From Odobenus rosmarus divergens (Eukaryota > Chordata > Mammalia > Carnivora > Odobenidae): DNA of 64,000 nucleotides. The stretch is taken from positions 4,432,626 through 4,496,625 of the forward strand of contig NW_004450480.1 in NCBI RefSeq assembly GCF_000321225.1, given 5' to 3'. This document shows, in pieces, positions 11,030 through 22,164 of this stretch; the first letter of the stretch is position 1, and every line of letters begins with the position of its first letter. The notes beneath the pieces are model-generated. The model saw only the letters and a list, made by a program, of their open reading frames with translations. It ran no database searches and was not told the origin of the DNA. Made by a program: the position numbers and the translations under genes.

Positions 11030-11575
11030 AGCTCCTTATTTCACCTTGGGCAACCATCCCTCCCTCCTCCTTTCAACATGGTTCAGCTGAACTTGACCCC
11101 ATCACTAGTTCCAGAGATGAGCATGGCCAATAAGATTGCTACAAACTGCTGGCATCAGTGATTGCTTCAAGGATGGCACAGACCTAAACTGGTACAGTGA
11201 GAGACTGCCATAAGATTTTTGGGGATATGATCAAGAAGAGAACTTGCTTTTACCCTGGGAGTGCTGGGCTGATAAGATCAGTCTTGCCAAATGCTAGGGG
11301 CCATTTTTACCACCTTGTGGGAAGAACAAGGCCCAAAATGAAACCAACAGAGTTAGGCACAGCTGAGAAATGCAGAGAGATCTATGTTGGATGACGAAAT
11401 TTGAAGAGTTGGATCTAGTTGAGCCTAAAACTAGATATGCTCGTATTTTTCCATTGCTGGAGCCAATGAACTGCCATCTGTCCTTTGTTTTGTTTTGTTT
11501 ACTGCTGAGGCCAACTTGGGCTGGGGTTTTGACACATGCATTCCCGAGAATCCTGACCAATATTATCTTTCTTCA
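11030..11575 (+). mobile_element. Ancient interspersed repeat, family not named
   Basis: The order 'catggccaataagat', 'gctgggctgataag', 'gggaagaacaaggcccaaaatgaaaccaac', 'ctgagaaatgcagagagatc', 'gttgagcctaaaactag', 'gctggagccaatgaactgcc', 'ttgggctggggttttgacac' follows an old mammalian repeat ending in 'agcccagtttgggttgggtttctgtcac'. I recognise the pattern but cannot assign a family name. The frames inside it (11197-11394, 11370-11579) are incidental. Confidence 0.5.
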
Positions 11576-12359
11576 CTGAGCACCACTGCACTTTTAGTTA
11601 AATACCTTAAATGCATTCTAAGGCTTTCTTCCTACAAACCAAAAGATCAAATTAGACAATTAAAAAGTAAAAGGCTATTTTCATTATCTGTGTATTCCTA
11701 TCTTCTGACATTATTCATTAGACAACTGATTTTGACCACATGTCCAAATCTAACCATTCCCTAAAATAACTCACTTTCCCTTCGTTAACTGTGAAGAGCT
11801 CAGAGTGGGACTGTCCTGACACATTTGCAGACAGCTACTCCGGGGAAGAGGTGTGAATAAAATCTATGTCTACCTTATGTCAAGTCACTTGCTCTCATGC
11901 AAAACAGCAATAAAATAATTCAAATAAACCTCATATGACACTTATAAAGGGAAATACTTATAATCTATGAAATACCATTTGCGAAAGTTTCATGGCAACT
12001 ACTTGTGAATTGTTTTCATTGAAACGGAATATTTAAGAGCTGTTGGTTTTGGACATAATTCTTTAGTTTCTTTAAGAAGCTTAATTTATAAGGTAATTTT
12101 TGCCTATCTATGACCTTTCTCTTCTGCATTATTTTAAAGACACTTATGTAACCCCATGTATTTACTTAGTTCCTTCAGTGCCAAAAGACAAAATCTAAAG
12201 ACTATAAGTTTTTTTAATGAAGGATATGATTTCTGGTTCCGCAGCATGGCCACAATGTAAACCAAAGCTTACTTTTTATGAACCAAAAAGAAAAAAAAAC
12301 CCGATATTGAAAAACCAATCAATAAATAAATCACTTTACAAAATGATTTATTGAAGAAC
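11576..12359. other. Unassigned AT-rich DNA
   Basis: No repeat or gene recognised. The stretch 11990-12170 is AT-rich and repeat-free, with TTTAATTT/TAATTT-like cores. Confidence 0.35.
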
Positions 12360-12865
12360 TCCTTTCAATAGTAAGATGTACTTAGCAGGTGTCTTACCTT
12401 TTACATAATTTTTAATTGTCCAAGTAATATAAGAAAACATTTTGCTTGTAAAAAAAAGAAAAAAAACCCCCGATTTACCCAAAATTCCTCCACTCATCTC
12501 CAAGAAGAAACCAGTGTCACCTGACTGGGGTGTGCCTCCCAGATTTCTTTCCTTATACATCTATACTGCTGGGTATGTAGGAGTCTTTCCACAAATGCTG
12601 CCAAACATTATATAGTATTTGTAACTTCTTTTTTCTCCCAGTAGTAGTATATATTCGAGATCTTTCCCTATTAGTTAGTACATATCTATCTGTCTCATTA
12701 TTTTAAATTCCATACTTTATTCTCTTGTAGATTGATTGGTATTTGGGATGTTTCTGGTCTTTTTTTCCCCACTACAAACAACATTGTAATGAACATCCAG
12801 GTACAAGTCCCTTTTATACAAATAGTCAAGGACTTCTCTTGGGTTGATTCATACTCATTTTTTCA
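12360..12865 (-). mobile_element. Old L1M 3' region, antisense
   Basis: Complement of L1M 3' sequence: 'ctttccttatacatctatactg', 'gtagtagtatatattc', 'gattggtatttgggatgtttctggtc', 'ctacaaacaacattgtaatgaacatcc'. This corresponds to the reversed 'ttcatagcagcattgttTataatagc..ggaaacaacccaaatgtcc' part of L1. Heavily diverged. Confidence 0.65.
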
Positions 12866-13254
12866 GTCAAGTAGCTGTTACATAAGAAAAGGTGGACAAC
12901 AAACAAAAACATAGCTCCAAAGAAAAGCTATCATAAACCAAAGTTGTTTTTTTCCCTTCATTTTTAAAGAGTTAGATTATTATTATTTTTTTTTGCTTTT
13001 CAAAAATTGTTGTAGCTTTAAGGAAGGCTGCCCAATTAAGACAGAAACCATAGCTAGCACTCAACAGTTATGTTTGACTCGATCAGAGACCCTATTCTCC
13101 CCCAAGTCAAAAATTTCAGCATTGTATATTATACTTGCTCTTAGTTGATGTGTTAATTATAAGGATTGCTGATGTCAGAGTACAGTCCAAAAGACACTAA
13201 GTCACAGTCAAGCTCTGTATTTGAAACAACTGTTCCAGAAAGATAAACTTCATT
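12866..13254. other. Unassigned AT-rich DNA
   Basis: No recognised element apart from a T-rich run at about 12975-12998. Confidence 0.35.
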
Positions 13255-14075
13255 TTTAAAATGGAATGTATGATACATACAAAGTAATGCACACATACAC
13301 ACAGTGAATGTGGTGCAAAGAATAGTGAATTAAATACCCACATACCCACCATTCTTAAGAACATTCTCCAAACTGCTGATGCCTCTTGAGCAATTACCCC
13401 ATTTTACTTCCTCCCAGGGGTATATATTCCAATTTTTCTATTTATCCTTTGATTTGTTATTAACATTTTATTGTGGAAATCTTGAAACATACATAAAAGT
13501 AGAGAGAATAACCTAATGAACTCCCATGTACCCAACACACAATTTGAACTATTAGTAACTTTTTGTCACTCTGGGTTCATCTACCCACTCTCATTCTTTG
13601 TATTTCCTGGCATCTTTTAAAGAAAATCATAGGGGTGCCTGGGTGGTTTAGTCATTTAAGCATCCAACTCTTGATTTTGGCTCAGGTCATGATCTCCGGG
13701 TCGTGAGATTAAGCCCTTAGGCTCTACGCCCCGCGTCAGGCTCTGCACTTAGCATGGAGCCTGATTGAGATGCTCTCTCCCTCTCCCTCTGCCACTCTAC
13801 CTGCTCATGTGTGCATATGCTCTCTCTCTCTAAATAAAATCTTAAAAAAAAATCACAGAGACCATGTCATGTTATACATAATGACTTCATAATGTATCTC
13901 TAAGAGAGCTTAAAAAAAAAAAAAAAACCTACCATGCCATTATCACACACAATAACGATTCCTTAATTTAACCTAACATCCACCCACATTCAAATTTCCT
14001 CAACATGCAAAGATGTCTATTTAGTTATTTAAAAGGTTCATTAAAAAGTTAAATTCCGGATATAAACTCAAAAAC
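13255..14075 (-). mobile_element. Old L1-like repeat, split by a SINE
   Basis: Two pieces (13255-13631 and 13851-14075) flank the CAN-SINE at 13632. Diagnostic strings are 'cttgaaacatacataaaagtagagagaataacctaatgaactcccatgtaccca' and, after the SINE, 'accatgtcatgttatacataatgacttcataatgtatctctaa', then 'catgccattatcacacacaataacgattcctt'. The same family recurs at 14790. I judge it an L1M-type 3' region; the class and orientation call are tentative. Confidence 0.55.
13632..13850 (+). mobile_element. CAN-SINE, full length, diverged
   Basis: Starts GGGGTGCCTGGGTGGTTTAG, with CT-rich body and TAAATAAAATC tail. Flanking duplication is AAAATCATAG before and AAAATCACAG after. It is nested inside an older L1-like repeat, so it is the younger insertion. 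Several changes fall in the A and B boxes. Confidence 0.92.
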
Positions 14076-14789
14076 CCTACATTATTTAAAAAATATTTTT
14101 CTAACTTTAATAAACGGCATGTCTTTCCCTCAAATTAACATGCAAGAGGGAGGTTTTATTATATAATCAACAACTTGGTGAGCATTACCAAATATACTCC
14201 CCCCCCCCATATTTGCCACAGTGCACAGAAGAATCATTCATGTATGGGCAAAGCAATTGGTAAGGTTTTTAGATTCACAAGTGTATTGATGTGGTTAACA
14301 AATGAACTAAATTATATGGTGACTACAGTGTTACAATGTGGCTAATATATACTCTGGGCCTTATTTTCCAAGCTTAAAAATAATTGGGTGGATACCACAG
14401 AGTATTTGGGTTTGGAGCTTGTTTACTCTGCTTTCTTTAAGGAAACATGATTAATTTAAATGTGGCCATTAAGGAATATTTGCTTCCCTATTCTGGTTTG
14501 CTCTTTACACTTAGGGGGGAAAAAAGTACATTTGGAAAGCAATAGCACACGCATTTGACAGGTAAGTGTTAGGTAAATGTTGAAACTGCTTCAGGTCCTA
14601 CTTTTCTTGGTGTATTTATCGATAGTGAGGAAATACATGAAAATCATTTTGAAGATGAATGATCAGATTTTTGGTACATTCAGTGGCTTTTCTAAAGCAA
14701 ATGCCTCATTATCACTGCTGATATTGTAGGTGCATCCAGCTTTAAGAAAACCCCAAATCCAAAAGGCTCAAGTGTTAAAGGATGATCAC
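14076..14789. other. Repeat-free AT-rich DNA, possible conserved block
   Basis: No repeat recognised. The part 14225-14570 contains a forkhead-like TTGTTTAC, a CTTTAAGGAAACATGATTAATTTAAATG stretch and CAGGTAAGT at 14559-14567, a perfect donor-like 9-mer with no identified acceptor upstream. Confidence 0.35.
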
Positions 14790-14945
14790 CAATGCTTTTT
14801 ATTATGGAAAAACTCAAATATCTACAGAAGTAGGGCAATGATATAATGAAATCCTATGTACCCATCACCCAGCTTAAATAGTTATCAACTCATTGTAAAT
14901 CTTGTTTCAATTACCCCACAGATAGACTTATAAGGGTGACATCAC
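14790..14945 (-). mobile_element. Second copy of the 13255 repeat family
   Basis: Shares the order 'attatggaaaaactcaaatatctacagaagtag..aatgatataatgaaatcctatgtacccatcacccagctt' with 13460-13560, in the same orientation. An independent ancient insertion or a fragment of the same one. Confidence 0.5.
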
Positions 14946-16089
14946 ATGGGAACTGACTTCCCTCTGAGAGTATTTGGGAACAGAAGGAGGGAGAGAAAAC
15001 TCACCTGGAGCCGGGCCACATCACCCCTTCAGCCAGCACAGTGCTGGGCCCATAGCAGGGGCTCAAACAGTCCCCGGAGGCATCAAGAGCCCCCAAGAAT
15101 CCCCCATCCTCCCCCGAGGGTGTGATGGGTTGATTTCTGAAGAGACACTTGAGAGGGCAGTAGGAGCTGGGAAGACTCGGGGTTAGAGTCACAGATAACA
15201 TCTGAGTCTGCGTGGTTCCAACTCCTTCCTCCCCTCTAGGGCGGGATCTGCTGTTTCCGAAGTTCCCTGAGAGACTAAGGTCAGGCACCCAGTGTACTTG
15301 CCTCTTCCCTACGTGGACACAGAAATCCACCCTTTCCTCCTCATTTTCCAGATGCGGTAAATATCATCATGCCCTGTCATTCCACTTGAAAATACCTCCT
15401 AGACCCTCTCCTTTCCTCCATCCTCCTGACACCACTCTTCCCTTGTTTAGGCTCCATCAATGGGTGACCCCCACTGTATCCTAACTAACTTGCAAAGATC
15501 CTGCCCTTGGCAGCTGGGGTAGGTACACCAGTCAGTTGTTAGTCCCGTAAGGGCGGTTTGGTACAGTGCACAAATCTACCGCTGGAATTTAGGCATCGGA
15601 AGAGGACCCAAGAGTTTAAACGCCACTTTCACTCAAAAGTTTTTACAAATCCTAGATATCTGGGAAGTGGTAAAATAGATGCTTGAGTACCCTTTGCTAA
15701 TTGCTCCATCTAACACAATGAATAATCGCTATTAGCTATAACCTATCTTTTCGTAGCAGTGGTACAAAGAGAGGGGGACACATGTGCCAAATCTACGGCA
15801 CCGTCACAGCAAAGCTGTTCTTACAGCACAGACAGGGTAAGGCCAGCTGGCGGCTGGGAGTCTCCTTGGTCAGACTTGCTGTTTTCGGAGGGAAAAGCTG
15901 AGGTGGCACCATCCCAGCATCGTGGGAAGCAAGCTCTGTTCCTGGTGAAGAGGATGCGTTGACTCTAGGGGATTCCCAGTGACACCCCAGGAAAGGGACA
16001 AATGACCACACGGTGTGTTCTCATGCCTGGTAACAATCTGAGTTTCCTAGACCTCTTTTAGTCACCCACCAACAGCATGCTTCCTGACT
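14946..16089. other. Unassigned unique DNA
   Basis: Partly GC-rich (14980-15330), with short overlapping frames on both strands that show no domain. A faint MIR-like order may be present at 15570-15700 but is too weak to call. Confidence 0.35.
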
Positions 16090-16245
16090 TAACCCCTTTC
16101 AACACAGACCAGGTTCCAGGCACTGTTCCAGGCACACCTAGAGAGCTGTGGAAAGATGGTGAGTCCCTAATCTCACAAGGTTTGCCTTCAGAATCTCGAT
16201 AGTGGGATTAGGGATCACTCATGAGCAAAGGCATGAACCTACAAA
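16090..16245 (+). mobile_element. L2/MIR-class relic
   Basis: 'ccaggttccaggcactgttccaggcacacc' followed by 'gtgagtccctaatctcacaaggttt' follows the old-repeat order 'gtgccaggcactgttctaggc..gtccctgccctcatggagctt'. Ancient, subfamily uncertain. Confidence 0.5.
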
Positions 16246-16599
16246 GCCTAGGCCTGTGCCACGCATGAGCCACCCTCCCAGGCTCTCAGACCTGCCCTGC
16301 CATAGCCTCCCAGGGAGTCCTCATAGCAGCTTAGCACCTGCATGATGATGATGCCCTGGATTTCCATTAGTGTAAGGCTCTCGGGTGCATGCCCTAGATA
16401 TGAATGACCACAAGCCCGTGGATTTTCTGGAACTACCCTAACTGCAAAGACTCCAGACATGGTTAAGAAACCATGGAAATATCAATACTATGGCATCCTC
16501 CAAAACGCTGAAGGTCTGGGTTTGGAGGAAGAGTGGGAGAAGAAAGGACAAGGAGGGCTTCTGTTGAATTACCAGAGGCAGTAGGGGATCTGGGGGTGC

Positions 16600-16850
16600 T
16601 AGGGGGCTCACATCTAGGTTTGCTACTGACTGCAGCTGCACCTTCTTGGGTGAGTTATAGAACCAACCTCCCCATGCTGCAAATTCCTGGCCTGTAAAAT
16701 GAGGATAATGACATCACCTACCTCTATGTTCTGTGATGATTACATGACTTAATTCATGTTCAGTGCCTAGACAGAGCCCACCATGGAGAAAACCTAATGG
16801 ATACTTCCTAGTATCATTGTTCTTGGTAATGTTATTAACTGTCAGATTTC
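16600..16850 (+). mobile_element. MIR SINE, ancient
   Basis: 'gctactgactgcagctgcaccttcttgggtgagttatagaacc' parallels the MIR segment around 'agctgtgtgaccttgggcaagtt', then 'ctggcctgtaaaatgaggataatgacatcacctacctc' and 'gtgatgattacatgacttaattcatg' follow in MIR order. Confidence 0.8.
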
Positions 16851-17079
16851 TTTTATTATTTGGAAAACCCTGCCCCCACAGGAATGGGGGTTACAAAGAG
16901 TATCAGAGGAAGCCCTCATTGCTTTTTTCAAAAAAAGTCTGTTATTAAGATTGAACTTGAACTTGGCCTTTTACAGTTCTTTTTGATCCCCCCTCCCCCT
17001 GTGTTTGATGTGAGGTATGTCATATTTCACTTTGGGCCCTGAATTCCTAGGCCTGCTGAACGTTAATCGCCATGGCTCC

Positions 17080-17480
17080 AGTCTATACCAGTGTCATTGC
17101 CGGAATAATCCTCCTAAAACACAGCTTTAACAAGCTCTGCTCCCACCCTACAATGGTTCCTTGTTGTAAACTGGATTAAGGGCAAACTCCTCATCCTTTC
17201 ATTTTGGCAACTCACTAACCCAGCCTCAAGCCCACCTGTCAGCTCCCACCTCCACCCAAGACTGGTCCCCTTTAAACCACCTCCATATTGGTTCCAGGCC
17301 ACATCTACCTTTGTCCATCAGAGCCACCCCTTCTAAAGAAAGCTCCTCTCTTTCGCTCTCAATCTGTCCATCTTAAAGCTTTGATTTCTCCGTGACGCCT
17401 AACCTATACACTGCAGCCAGTGTCAATCTCTCCATCGAGCCTTCTGCTCATTTTGAGCCCTGTTTGTTTCTTCTTGTCTA
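17080..17480 (+). mobile_element. L2 LINE fragment
   Basis: 'aacaagctctgctcccaccctacaatggttccttgttgtaaactggattaagggcaaactcc' follows the L2 order 'tgctcaaaaccctccaatggcttcccat..agaataaaatccaaactcc', then 'tcactaacccagcctcaagc' and a CT-rich stretch. No coding capacity. Confidence 0.75.
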
Positions 17481-17985
17481 GTATGGCTGGATTTTGCCTC
17501 CTTTGTGCAAGTCTGGTCTCCCAAGACAGATTCCAATTTTCTCCAGAACAGGCATGGTGCCATACATTCCTTATGTAATCCACATACTTTACTCCTTCCC
17601 TACCAAAGTCCAGTTAGGTGATTCAGAGATCTTGTAACCTTCGGAACTATTTGGACAGGTTATTATAAACTCTTGTTGAAATTTTGCTATGACTTCATGA
17701 ACTTCATTCAAGTTGCAAAAATCCAAACACAAAACCACAGCTGCCTTGGTTTGCTGTGGGGGTCTTAACAAGCAAACCAATTTCTCCACTCGATTCCCAT
17801 CTCTGATTAAACTCATGCCACTGCCCTCCTGAGCTAAGGGCATCTTTCCAAGTCCTTTCTACTCTCAACTGAGAAGTGGATGTCAGAGATGATACCCTTT
17901 ACTGAGGGTCCCATCCACTGTTAATAAATATGCTCCTGCTGTTTATTCTTAGGTTCTATGGAATCTGCCTCCCAAACAGGGCTCA
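17481..17985. other. Unassigned DNA, possibly decayed L2
   Basis: Lies between two L2-like pieces and may be internal L2 decayed past recognition. No gene signal. Confidence 0.3.
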
Positions 17986-18180
17986 TCCATCCCATCTCCA
18001 ACTTCTCTGTCACTTCCCTATACGGGTCACCATCATTATTCACCCCGATGACTGCAGAAGACTCTTAACTGTTCCTTCAACATTCAGTCTCTCCCACTTC
18101 TAACCTAGCAACGATTCATTCAATACAGATCCATTGTGTGCCTACTACAGAAGAAGCACAAACAACAATGTCAGAAAGAG
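17986..18180 (+). mobile_element. L2-class relics
   Basis: 'catccatcccatctccaac..gatgactgcagaagactcttaactgttcc' resembles the L2 segment 'ggatgactgcaatagcctcctaactgg'. A 'cattcaatacagatccattgtgtgcctacta' string follows, typical of another L2/MIR-class relic. Confidence 0.5.
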
Positions 18181-19060
18181 AGGAGGTTACAACCGTAGGC
18201 TCTTAGGGTGTCAAAGGGAGGCTGTGTTAAATTTGACCCTCTGGCTCCATATTTGGTGGAAACAAAGTGGCTGACACTGTCATCTAAATTCTAACACAAC
18301 CTGTCAGAAAAATGAAGCTTCTTGAATTATCTCCAGCTTTTAGACTAAATGAGACCCTTTTCTTAGAGTCATGTTATTAAGGAAAAGAGGAAAAACACAA
18401 CAGCAGGCAACAAAAGAGGAAATCAGGTGCTACCACACATGCATCTTGATTAAGTTGACTCATGCACAGAATCAAGTGTAAAACCTTTTGTCTGAAGTAA
18501 TTATTATGTTTTCAGCCAAAATTATAACTTGGTTGCAGCCCAAATGATAGGTTTTTATAGAGAAGATTCCATTTTCATAGTGGTGTTCTTCGGTGTCTAA
18601 ATAAATGCCTTCCCGTAAGACGGGGGATTGTCAGATCTGAGAAGGGAAAGGAAGATACTTAGTTTTCTTTAAGTTTAGGCCATCAACAAGTAAAACTTTT
18701 TTTTTTCAACATTCATTAAAGATTATATTCAATATCCACCTTTCCAAATGATCTTTTATTATCCCCCTCCCCCACCACACACACTTAAGTAAGGCTGCTT
18801 GACAGGAGTTCTTATTTTGTGGTACGTTATGTTCTGGAACTGGCAACTCTATAAAATATGACAACTTTCAACACACAGCTACAGAGAAGGCAGCTCGGTC
18901 AAGGATGTTAAGTGGTCAGATGTAAGGCAAGTCACTCAGGGGTCCAGATATTAGTAAAGATAAGCTGTGTGATATCTTAAAGAAAATCCTCTGGTGTGGC
19001 ACAGGGTGGCTAGAGCCTCTCTTCAGGGGAAAGGAATGACTGAGAGGTATTGTATCAGAG

Positions 19061-19073
19061 CGCCACCTTCTGG
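19061..19073 (-). promoter_or_regulatory. CTCF-like motif
   Basis: CGCCACCTTCTGG reads CCAGAAGGTGGCG on the minus strand and matches the CTCF core CCASYAGRKGGCR at 12 of 13 positions by eye. It lies in unique DNA, not in a SINE. CTCF would bind here as an insulator or loop anchor; occupancy is not known from sequence. Confidence 0.5.
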
Positions 19074-20329
19074 CATAGCTATGCCAATGTTTTATACACC
19101 ACAGTTCTTTCTAGAGGACAGTCTTTCTGATGCTTTTAAATAAATAAGAAAAAGTGAAATTCTTCCTATGCACAAAAGAGATGCACACAGTTGTGATTCT
19201 GCGTTGTTGGGGCTGGATATATGGGTACTATTGGTCAGAGAACATTATACTACCACAGCTAGTTTTGTTTTAGATAACGCATTTTTATTTCAAAGTTTTC
19301 TTGATCTCAGTTTTATTATAAACATAAAATGTCATCTCGAAGAATTTTGGTATTTCAGTCTTTTAAAAAGAAACTAAAGTTTTGGATAGCAGTGTTTTCT
19401 TTATAGGCTAAATCTAGATTTTAAGGGTTCCTTCAGAATTTTTTCTATTAGGTGCTACTTTTACAAGCAAATGTATAAGTCGTACATTATTTACCTAGAA
19501 GATTCTACTGAGGTCATAAATCTGATGTGAGTTCCATTTACAAGTGACAGGTGGGTTAAACATCTGGGACTGCATAACCAAGTTCTAACATTACACATGG
19601 GTAGTTCTTTATTTTTAAACTTCAAGGAAGTATGATTTCATAGTTTAAATATTGGGCTTCAAAAAAAAAGCAATTTATTCATTTTAATCAAACCCTTATC
19701 CATAATGCTTCATTCCAAAGAGCATTTCTTTTGCTGTCTCTTCAACTTCACTTAACGAATAACGAAAACACCTTCTCTTACTTAGTTTGGTACTTTTTGA
19801 TTATAGAGGGTATCATCTAATGCTTTTCCCTATGCACTTTGCAAAGTCTTAAATGAAAGAATACAAGTTACATTTCTAGATATATAACACAGCATTTATT
19901 GTGTCTGAACTCAACGGTCTCAGTGCAACCATGAGTGTGTCTCAAGAAACTTGGTAAAAGCTTTGAACTTCTTTGGGGAAGAAAGGCATCAGCCTGAAAT
20001 AAAAACCCTCCAATTAAAGCTTTTATACAAAATTTAGACATAGATCAAGTTCTGCTCTCTGACACACAGGCAAGAAAGCAAAGGGGGAAGGGAGAGAACC
20101 TGGGACAGATGTGTTTCTGTATTACGTATACAACCTCCACATCTGAACCATAACTCAGTGAAACAGAAATCCTAGCATATTATTCCTTTTTTGAACAGAA
20201 ATGCAAAATACGGCATCCCAGAATCACACTGGACATGCCAGACGCTCATGTATTCGTACTTCTGCCCTTCTTTATTAAGCGGAAGTTAATATTACACTTC
20301 TGTGTATGTGTGTCTGCCTTTTGTGGGTA

Positions 20330-20510
20330 CATTATTGTTTTCCCTGGATGACCAGCCAATGCACCTCATTCTCACCATTAATTAGAACACGTATATGGGT
20401 AAACACATAGGAATAGGGGGTTAGCCAGCGTTGTGTAACAAATGAATTCACATAAAATTTACATGTGATTTAATTAGCTGATAATGGGTCATTAATTGAG
20501 GGGCTGAGGA
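20330..20510. promoter_or_regulatory. Candidate non-coding element with homeobox cores
   Basis: Repeat-free block with clustered TAATT-type cores: CATTAATTAGAAC, GATTTAATTAGCTGATAATGG and TCATTAATTGAGG within about 130 bp. Such clusters are typical of developmental enhancers, but AT-rich DNA yields them by chance. Inference only. Confidence 0.3.
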
Positions 20511-21380
20511 AAGGAAACATATTCTTTTGGACACATAAAGGCGCCATTCAGGAAGAATAGATTTGTTTTTACTCAGCCCTTCTCGGCTAGGAAAACCACC
20601 TGTGCAAATATGGGGCTCAAGTCAGATGACAAGCAGGGTTTTATGGTACCAGGAAGATTTTCATCTCCATGACAACTTTCCTGGTTCCAAATTGAGAATG
20701 TTATTTTTCTGGAATCAACATCTCAGCCACACCAGTGGGCTCAGTTTGAGCCTGGCGTGCATCTGAACACTCCTTCTTGGGCAGCCATTATTAACCGATG
20801 CTGCATCTGCCAAATCATTATTAGTTGGTGATTACAGATCTGACATATTTTCTAATGACTCCATCTTTTGAGCCCTTCATTTTCAAGGAATGAAGTAATG
20901 CTCTGACTCAACAACTCACTAGAACTACAAACAACTGCTCCCACCGCCACAGAATACTATTTATTATTAAGCAGGTCCATACCCATGTGAGTCGCCCAAT
21001 TTTATATATAAAGATAACCGCTTGGGTATCACTTATGTGTATGCACATAATAATTTAAGAGTAGTAACAACTTAATTTTTCAGATATGGATCAACAACAT
21101 GAGTGATTGGTATATGGAGAAATACACAAAGAGGCTTCCTGGGAACTTCGAAAAAACAAGACAACCATGTTTCTTTGCAGTTATGCTTGTGACCTGGAGA
21201 GAATGGTTTCTGTAGCAACACCAACAAGCGCTATTGGCTCTTTGGAAATGACATTCCATCAAGTTTCTGATTATAGCCAAATCCCATTCCTATTCCACGA
21301 TCTCTCTACACCGTAGAGAGGCACATTTGGAATAGACGAGTACGAGATCACAGAACTGAAAGCAAAGATTTTGTTCTTTT

Positions 21381-21570
21381 CTTTTTAAGATTTTATTTAT
21401 TTATGTGACAGAGAGACAGTGAGAGAGGGAACACAAGCAAGGGGAGTGGGAGAGGGAGAAGCAGGCTTCCCGCTGAGCGGGGAGCCCGATGCCGGGCTCG
21501 ATCCCAGGACCCTGGGATCATGACCTGTGCTGAAGGCAGACGCTTAATGATTGAGCCACCCAGGAGCCCC
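21381..21570 (-). mobile_element. CAN-SINE, full length
   Basis: Reverse-oriented: T-rich start with AAGATTTTATTTATTTATG, GA-rich body, then GGGCTCGATCCCAGGACCC and GAGCCACCCAGGAGCCCC. Perfect 14-bp duplications GATTTTGTTCTTTT flank it (21367-21380 and 21571-21584). Head-to-head with the next SINE. Confidence 0.95.
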
Positions 21571-21609
21571 GATTTTGTTCTTTTGATTTAAGAACTAAGT
21601 CATACACCT

Positions 21610-21811
21610 GGGGCACCTGGGTGACACAGTGGGTTGAGCGTCTGACTCTTGGTTTCAGCTCTGGTCATGATCCCGGGGTTGTGAGATCAAGCCCCGAGGC
21701 GGGCTCTGTGCGGAGTCTGCTGAAGATTTTCTTTCTCCCTTTCCCTCTGCCCCTTGCTCCCACTGCGCTTGCTCTCTCTCAAATAAATAAATCTTTTTTT
21801 TTTTTTAAAAG
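21610..21811 (+). mobile_element. CAN-SINE, full length
   Basis: Begins GGGGCACCTGGGTGACACAG, keeps a B-box-like GAGATCAAGCCCC, CT-rich body and AAATAAATAAATC tail. Its head faces the head of the minus-strand SINE that ends at 21570, with a 39-bp spacer, so the pair forms an imperfect inverted repeat. Confidence 0.94.
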
Positions 21812-22164
21812 GTCAAAGAATGTCATTCATGCAACTTTCTTCACTGTGTCAGGTTTGTCATTATTGGTTTTAAGAGAACTGAGCCATAATGAACTAGTTA
21901 TAGTATTGCACAAAAAACTCCCAAACAAAAACTGCAGAACACTGATTAACCATATCAGCCAAAACATATTCTAACAGACAAACCAGTAGACATCAGAATT
22001 TTCAAACAGTCCATTTTGTGAAAGATACTCTATATAATTTATCACATCTTTGAAGCTTGAAACTTACTGCATTATTTAATATACTTATTAAATAAGCAAT
22101 GTTTATTAAAGATGGTTTATTTGTATTGGTTTATTTGAATGTCAAGAAAAGGCAAAAGAAATGG
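21812..22164. other. Unassigned AT-rich DNA
   Basis: No named repeat or gene recognised. Confidence 0.35.

Larger units (their letters stand above)
18181..21366. other. 3.2-kb repeat-poor tract
   Basis: No SINE, LINE or DNA transposon recognised. Noted inside: an AP-1-like TGACTCA near 18458-18464, a CTCF-like motif at 19061, and homeobox-core-rich segments at 20330-20510 and 20780-20880. Short open frames (19168, 20563, 21107) have no domain. Absence of repeats over 3 kb fits selection against insertions but does not prove it. Confidence 0.4.

Noticed and set aside
21621..21974. 117-codon plus-strand frame
   Set aside because: Starts inside the CAN-SINE at 21610 and reads through its body. 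A by-product of the repeat.
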